Positions 6,186-10,465 of a DNA stretch of 10,465 bases are shown here, piece by piece. The stretch is taken from contig JALRJW010000028.1 in assembly GCA_023268955.1 (NCBI GenBank), forward strand, positions 1 to 10,465. The letters run 5' to 3'. Under the pieces are notes generated by a model that saw only the letters and a program-made list of their open reading frames with translations, was not told the DNA's origin and ran no database searches. Source of the stretch: Aliarcobacter sp. (GTDB taxonomy: Bacteria; Campylobacterota; Campylobacteria; Campylobacterales; Arcobacteraceae). Position numbers and translations under genes: made by a program. Within the stretch, counting starts at the first letter, position 1, and each line of letters starts with the position of its first letter.

Positions 6186-6358
6186 ATATCTTCTTTATAG
6201 TTAACTAAAAATATCAAGATTAAATAAGTTGTATTAAATTATATTTGAAAAGTACTTATTTTATAGTAATCTATACTAAATTTATCAAATATAGACTTGC
6301 TTTATTTATTTTTATTTGATAATATTCCACCCACACAAGGAAATGTTAGGAGAATATT
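6186..6358 (+). promoter_or_regulatory. upstream region of the sulfite reductase gene with inverted repeats and promoter
   Basis: This stretch contains the palindrome TAGTTAACTA (6198-6207), an inverted repeat AAATAAGT/ACTTATTT (6222-6229, 6254-6261) and a 10-bp perfect inverted repeat TTATCAAATA/TATTTGATAA (6282-6291, 6313-6322). The last brackets a likely promoter: TTGCTT (6297-6302, weak -35) and GATAAT (6318-6323), predicting a start near 6330 and a leader of about 28 bases. AGGAGA at 6348-6353 is a strong ribosome binding site, five bases before the ATG. ACAAGGA (6335-6341) in the leader repeats the first bases of the putative small RNA. Repressor or activator control is plausible; the regulator is unknown. 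Confidence 0.42.
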
Positions 6359-7921
6359 ATGGTTGAGTTGTCAGAATTAGAAAAACTCAAGGCTTCAAGA
6401 AACCCTTTAAAGGTTATTGAAGATATTTATAAAGAAGCAGAAGATGGAATACCTTTAAAACCTGAGTATATAGGTTTACTTAAATGGTATGGTATGTATC
6501 CTCATATTAATAGTGAAAATTTAGAAGATAAAAAATATTTTATGAAAAGAATTAAACTTGTTGATGCTTCAATGAACTTAGAGCAGTTAAGAGTTATGGC
6601 CCATATTGGTCAAAAATATGCTCAAGGTTTAGTTGATTTTACAACAAGACAAAATGTACAGTTTCACTTTATACAAATAAAAGATTTACCTGAAATATTC
6701 AAACTTTTAGAAAGTGTAGGGCTAACTTCAAGAATGGCATCAGGTGATGGACCAAGACCAATTATGACTTGTCCTGTTGGTGGAATTGATGCAAATGAAA
6801 TTTATGACGCGAGAAATTTAGTTAAAGAAATAGATACATTTTTTGATAAAAATGAAGATGATTTCTGCAACTTCCCAAGGAAATATAAAATAGGTATTAG
6901 TGGTTGTGCTTGTCACTGCCCAGCCCATGAAATTCAAGATGTTGCATTTACAGCATTTAAAGATACTAATGGTGAAGTCATTTTTGACTTAACTATTGGT
7001 GGTGGTTTATCCAAATCAAGACAAATTGCACCAAGAGCTAATAAATACGTAAAAATAGACCAAGTAAGAGATGTAGCAGTTGCTTGTGCTGAGATTTTCA
7101 GGGATAATGGAAACAGAGAAAATAGAAATAAAGCTAGAGTTAGACATTTACTTAATGAATGGGGAATGGAAAAATTTGTAGATGAGATTGAAAAAAATAT
7201 TGGTTATAAACTCCAAAAAGGTTTAAGTGAACCAAAAATTGAGTCTTATGAAAATAGAAACCACTTTGGAATAAACAAAGCAAAACAAGAAGGTTATTCA
7301 TATGTTGGATTTGCTACAAATTCTGGAAGAGTAGCAGGTGAAGATTTCATTCATATGTATAATATTTGTAAAAAATACAATGCTGGAGGTATAACGCTAA
7401 CAGGAACACAAAACTTTATTGTTTATGGTGTTAAAGATGATGTTGTTCAAAATCTAGCAGATGAATTTGATGCTTTAGGTTATCCATATAAACCAACACC
7501 ATTTAGAGCAAGATTGCAATCTTGTACAGGAAAAGAGTTTTGTAAATTTGGAATTACTGAAACTAAAGAGTTTGCTAAAAAAGTTTTAATACAACTTGAA
7601 GAGAAGTTCCCAACTTTTGAAGAAAACGTAACAATTTCAATTTCTGGATGTGGAAATGGGTGTTCTCAACCTCATATAGCTGATATTGGTTTTGTTGGTG
7701 GTATGATTAGATATGAAGGACAAAGAGTTGAAGGTTATGATGTATTTTTAGGTGGAAATCTTGAGGGTGAAACTAAAAGTAGATTATCTGTTAAAATAGG
7801 TGATAAAGTACCTGCAACAGGCCTTGTATCTTATGTTGAATCATTAATTAATGAGTATAAAACTGACAACCTAGGTCAAAACACATTTAAAGATTTTTTA
7901 AAAAGCAAAGCATTTAATTAA
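6359..7921 (+). CDS. sirohaem/4Fe-4S sulfite (or nitrite) reductase
   Basis: The 520-residue protein is a two-repeat sirohaem reductase catalysing the six-electron reduction of sulfite to sulfide or nitrite to ammonia, usually cytosolic. Cluster ligands are Cys389-x5-Cys395 (SCTGKEFCKFG) and Cys431-x3-Cys435 (SGCGNGCSQPH). Basic active-site residues align with those of E. coli CysI: Arg97 (TTRQNVQFHF), Arg133 (GDGPRP), Lys175 and Lys177 (PRKYK). Plant nitrite reductases have Asn where Lys177 stands; Lys there is the sulfite reductase type, so assimilatory sulfite reduction is favoured by inference. The N-terminal half carries an unusual cysteine set: Cys138, Cys170, and Cys183, 185 and 187 in SGCACHC, which mirrors the C-terminal cluster loop. 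No flavin domain is present, so ferredoxin or a separate donor is expected. It has its own promoter, an excellent ribosome binding site and its own terminator, and appears to be monocistronic. Confidence 0.92.
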   Translation: MVELSELEKLKASRNPLKVIEDIYKEAEDGIPLKPEYIGLLKWYGMYPHINSENLEDKKYFMKRIKLVDASMNLEQLRVMAHIGQKYAQGLVDFTTRQNVQFHFIQIKDLPEIFKLLESVGLTSRMASGDGPRPIMTCPVGGIDANEIYDARNLVKEIDTFFDKNEDDFCNFPRKYKIGISGCACHCPAHEIQDVAFTAFKDTNGEVIFDLTIGGGLSKSRQIAPRANKYVKIDQVRDVAVACAEIFRDNGNRENRNKARVRHLLNEWGMEKFVDEIEKNIGYKLQKGLSEPKIESYENRNHFGINKAKQEGYSYVGFATNSGRVAGEDFIHMYNICKKYNAGGITLTGTQNFIVYGVKDDVVQNLADEFDALGYPYKPTPFRARLQSCTGKEFCKFGITETKEFAKKVLIQLEEKFPTFEENVTISISGCGNGCSQPHIADIGFVGGMIRYEGQRVEGYDVFLGGNLEGETKSRLSVKIGDKVPATGLVSYVESLINEYKTDNLGQNTFKDFLKSKAFN

Positions 7922-7926
7922 ATAAA

Positions 7927-7950
7927 AAGCAAGGATTTACCTTGCTTGTT
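7927..7950 (+). terminator. intrinsic terminator of the sulfite reductase gene
   Basis: An 8-bp perfect stem (AAGCAAGG at 7927-7934, CCTTGCTT at 7940-7947) with an ATTTA loop starts five bases after the stop codon. Its tail (GTTTAAT) has an interrupted T run. Position and G-C content support a terminator. Confidence 0.7.
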
Positions 7951-8031
7951 TAATAATCAAAACAATAGAAATTATGTTTTTGTAGGAACGATGAAATTAT
8001 AAAATTTTATAGTTACAAAATAATTACAATA

Positions 8032-8523
8032 CTAATACAACTTCCCAAATTTATCCATATAAAGCAAATAAACTCTTAAATCAAACTCTACTTGATGGTA
8101 TGATGGCATCATGTAAGTGCACATATCATAGAAAGCTTTATTGTGATCTTTTTCTTTAAAATGAGCTAACTCATGAACAACTATCATTTCTAAAAATTCT
8201 ATTGGCATATTTTTAAAAATAGTAGCAACTCTTATTTCATTTTTTGCTTTTAGTTTATTTCCTTGAACCCTTGAAATATATGTATGCATACCTAAAGCAT
8301 TGTTTATCACATTTATTTTCCCATCAAACATTACTTTTGAAATTTGAAATTTCTTTAAATATTGATTTTTTAAATCCATTACATATTCATATAAAAGTTT
8401 ATCATTTGTAAAATCATGTTTTGTTGGATATTTTTTTAGTATGTATTTGTCAAGTTTCTTCTCTTCTAACATTTTTTTTATGCTAGCTTGAAGATGCTGT
8501 GGATAGTGTTGTATATATTTCAT
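8032..8523 (-). CDS. YgjP-like (M48-related, DUF45) metal-dependent peptidase
   Basis: The 163-residue protein matches the YgjP/WLM-related zinc metallopeptidase family in length and pattern. The zinc motif is HELAH (117-121), with the usual third histidine at 127 in EKDHNKAF. Flanking family blocks are ALGMHTYISRVQGNKLKAKNEIRVATIF (76-103, cited in pieces: ALGMHT, SRVQG, KLKAKNEIRVA), MIVVHELAHFKEKDH (113-127) and YHQVEFDLRVYL (142-153). The N-terminal YIQHYPQHL and YPTKHDFTNDKLLYEYV segments are also typical, which supports this ATG as the start. There is no signal peptide, so it should be cytosolic. The physiological substrate of the family is unknown to me. It follows the GTPase gene after 19 bases, but those bases are T-rich and contain no visible ribosome binding site, and a terminator-like hairpin lies between. 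Confidence 0.88.
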   Translation of the reverse strand: MKYIQHYPQHLQASIKKMLEEKKLDKYILKKYPTKHDFTNDKLLYEYVMDLKNQYLKKFQISKVMFDGKINVINNALGMHTYISRVQGNKLKAKNEIRVATIFKNMPIEFLEMIVVHELAHFKEKDHNKAFYDMCTYMMPSYHQVEFDLRVYLLYMDKFGKLY

Positions 8524-8524
8524 A

Positions 8525-8558
8525 AAACAAAAAAAAGAAGAGTTATATCTCTTCTTTT
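8525..8558 (-). terminator. terminator-like hairpin between the GTPase and YgjP-like genes
   Basis: On the minus strand AAAAGAAGAG, loop ATATAA (containing the GTPase stop codon), and CTCTTCTTTT form a 10-bp perfect stem (8533-8542 and 8549-8558), followed directly by more T, then G and TTTT. The shape is that of an intrinsic terminator or attenuator, although the stem has only three G-C pairs. It ends about ten bases before the next start codon. Confidence 0.55.
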
Positions 8559-10465
8559 ATTTTTTCTAAATCTTTGATTTTCTTTTTGTAGGCAACTTTT
8601 TTAGAGATAATAAATCCAATTCTATCTTCATTTATTTCTAAAAACTGTTCTTTAGAGTATTGAGTAATTTTAAATAAATAGTTTCTTCTTGAAGTTAAGA
8701 AGTCTTCAATTTTTTCAAATCCAAAATTAGCTTTTAATTTAGTAAGAATTTCATCTTCCCTTGGATGTTGAATAGCAAATCTTGTTGGCTCTTTTTTGTA
8801 TAACTCTTCTGATTCTGAAATTTGTTGTTCAAAATGGGCAATTGTAGCTTGTGTGGTTTGAATATATGAGTATGATAAAGCTCCATTAAAATATGCAAAC
8901 TTTTTTCTTAAAGCTGAGATATTTTCTAAAATAGCTCTATGGTAAGATCTTAAAATATTTTCATAAACTTTCGCTGCAAAGTGTCTTGTGTTTGAGAACT
9001 CTAAATCAGATGAAATTTCTCTATTTTTTCTAATAAGTTCATATGGTTCTTGCCATTTTTGAACATCATTTCTAATAATTCTATATACATCCCTAAATGC
9101 TTCATCTGTATTTAATTCAATATTTTTAAGAAGTTTAATAGATCTCTTAAACATTTTATCTATAGCTTGGTCATCGTAAAATAGAGTTTTATAGATATTA
9201 TCTGCATTTATCCAATATGTTTCATACTCAACTTTTTCAATTTTCTCACCTTTTAAGAAACCACCCTTAGATTCTTCAAATCTAATAGCTTTTTTTCTTA
9301 CAATATTTTTATAAGTTTCATGGGCAATTTTTTCCATAATAGATTCTAAAGAGTTATAAATAGTAAATAATTCTTTAGAATACTTTTTGTGAATAGCATC
9401 AAACGCTTCTTTAACTTTTGGTTCAGTTTGCATTAAAATATCAATTAATGAGTCATACACTCCCATAATAGTTTTATACTCTTGGGATAAAATATCACAA
9501 ATATTTTTCAAATCTTTTTTAATAGCATACTCTTTAGTCTCAGCAGCTTTTGGTCTCATTTCATATTCAATAAATTCTAAAACTTTTTGAATATTTGATT
9601 CTTTTAATTTTTCCATATTTGAAGAAACATCTCTATTTTTTATTTCAGAGATTTTTTTGTTGAACTCTTCATATTTATCTTTAAAGAAATCAATAGAAGC
9701 AGCATTATGCATGTGAATATTTAAATCTTTTTTAAACTCTTTTAAAACTTCATCAACAGAATCTTCTATTAAAATAGATTTTTGTGTTGCCCTTGAATCA
9801 AGTGCCATTTTTGCAGAAATTGGTGTTACTTGAGCAAAATATTTAGCAAATTTTTCACTAACATATTTAGTAGTAGTTTGTATTTGTTCTTCAGTAAATT
9901 TATCCTTTTGATTTAAAACGCAAAGAGTTTTATCTTTGAAGTGCTCCATATACTCTTCTAAAATTTCAGCTTCTGATTGCTTTCCTGCATTATCAATTAA
10001 CGTAAGCCAAATAATACCACCTACGTTTTTAAGAACTTTTCTAGTTGTATCTGTATCACTTTGTGATTGTGAGTTTAGACCTGGTGTATCTACAAAAGAG
10101 ATGTCTTTTAAAATATCCATTGGAGCATAAAGTGTAAGATATTTTATATCTTTCATTTCATCTTGTCTTTGGTCTGTAAAATCAGCAATTGCTTCAATAG
10201 GTGCATACTCTTGCGCCCCTGAATAATAGGTGATTTTTAATTTATACTCATCACCATAATTTATGAAGTTTACCTTTGAAGTTACAGGTGTAATTCCTGT
10301 TGGCAAAATATTTCTTGAAAGTAGGGCATTTAAAAATGTAGATTTACCAGCACTAAATTGTCCCGTAATCGCAACTTCCATAGGATATCTAGCACGTCTT
10401 AGTTGTTTATTTAAAACTGATTGAAGTTGGATTGATGGATGAAATTTTTCATCAAGAAGTTTATC
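8543..10465 (-). CDS. dynamin-family GTPase, 5' end beyond window edge
   Basis: The frame stays open to the right edge and gives 640 residues in the window. The internal methionine at 10379-10381 is not the true start, because the 28 upstream codons (ending QLRRARYP) are open, contain no start codon and fit the helix before the P-loop in dynamin-like proteins. Counting from that methionine, G1 is GQFSAGKS (7-14), G2 lies at TGITPVT (28-34), G3 is DTPG (98-101), G4 is NQKD (157-160), a variant of NKxD, and G5 is SAK (189-191). The rest is mainly helical and charged, as in bacterial dynamin-like proteins that bend or fuse membranes using GTP. No transmembrane segment is evident. Campylobacter jejuni encodes a pair of adjacent dynamin-like proteins (Cj0411/Cj0412) that work together, so a partner gene may lie just off the right edge. 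The YgjP-like gene follows it. Confidence 0.9.
   Translation of the reverse strand, partial: DKLLDEKFHPSIQLQSVLNKQLRRARYPMEVAITGQFSAGKSTFLNALLSRNILPTGITPVTSKVNFINYGDEYKLKITYYSGAQEYAPIEAIADFTDQRQDEMKDIKYLTLYAPMDILKDISFVDTPGLNSQSQSDTDTTRKVLKNVGGIIWLTLIDNAGKQSEAEILEEYMEHFKDKTLCVLNQKDKFTEEQIQTTTKYVSEKFAKYFAQVTPISAKMALDSRATQKSILIEDSVDEVLKEFKKDLNIHMHNAASIDFFKDKYEEFNKKISEIKNRDVSSNMEKLKESNIQKVLEFIEYEMRPKAAETKEYAIKKDLKNICDILSQEYKTIMGVYDSLIDILMQTEPKVKEAFDAIHKKYSKELFTIYNSLESIMEKIAHETYKNIVRKKAIRFEESKGGFLKGEKIEKVEYETYWINADNIYKTLFYDDQAIDKMFKRSIKLLKNIELNTDEAFRDVYRIIRNDVQKWQEPYELIRKNREISSDLEFSNTRHFAAKVYENILRSYHRAILENISALRKKFAYFNGALSYSYIQTTQATIAHFEQQISESEELYKKEPTRFAIQHPREDEILTKLKANFGFEKIEDFLTSRRNYLFKITQYSKEQFLEINEDRIGFIISKKVAYKKKIKDLEKIKEEI

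Noticed and set aside
7998..8011. 14-base palindrome TATAAAATTTTATA downstream of the YgjP-like gene
   Set aside because: All A-T with no loop and no T run, so unlikely as a terminator; such palindromes are expected by chance at this composition.
9936..10130. 64-codon plus-strand open frame
   Set aside because: It lies wholly antisense to the G3-G4 region of the dynamin-like GTPase gene, has no ribosome binding site and encodes no recognisable motif; a shadow frame.
10379..10381. ATG as start of the GTPase gene
   Set aside because: The frame remains open for 28 codons to the window edge, and the P-loop would begin only seven residues in; the upstream residues fit the family's leading helix.

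Overview
The window is very AT-rich (by eye roughly 70% or more A+T). Its gene set suits a Campylobacterota genome of the Arcobacter group: a short-sensor methyl-accepting chemotaxis protein with the tip sequence common in that phylum, MarC, RidA, Tex, a YgjP-type metallopeptidase and a dynamin-like GTPase. The organism call is inference; there is no rRNA or other taxonomic marker. I see no insertion sequence, prophage, CRISPR array or tRNA.

Layout. A chemotaxis receptor on the minus strand (1-873) is cut by the left edge. It diverges from a plus-strand run of marC, a Nudix hydrolase with a NUDT6-like N-terminal domain, and ridA (1006-2828). marC has an almost consensus sigma-70 promoter. A small hairpin separates ridA from a convergent minus-strand pair: a PhyH-type dioxygenase gene followed by tex, overlapping by 8 bases. 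tex starts at a forced TTG codon.

The 665-base gap at 5694-6358 is the most interesting part. Its left half is extremely AT-rich (about 12% G+C at 5761-5880) and carries repeats. Its right half carries a complete-looking small-RNA unit at 6051-6185: a promoter (TTGATA, 17 bases, TAAAAT), a 9-bp hairpin beginning at the predicted transcription start, a C/U-rich linker resembling the 16S rRNA anti-Shine-Dalgarno tail, and the strongest intrinsic terminator in the window. No plus-strand gene precedes that terminator. The RNA is complementary to two short blocks in the leader of the next gene, which encodes a sirohaem sulfite/nitrite reductase (6359-7921). A 10-bp inverted repeat lies over that gene's likely promoter. 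The active-site residues point to sulfite more than nitrite as substrate.

The right end is a minus-strand pair: a dynamin-family GTPase, whose start lies beyond the right edge, then a YgjP-like metallopeptidase gene. A terminator-like hairpin sits between them and the second gene lacks a visible ribosome binding site.

The protein genes are mostly familiar housekeeping, stress and detoxification types. Novelty, if any, lies in the putative small RNA and its possible link to the reductase gene, and in the hairpin between the GTPase and metallopeptidase genes.
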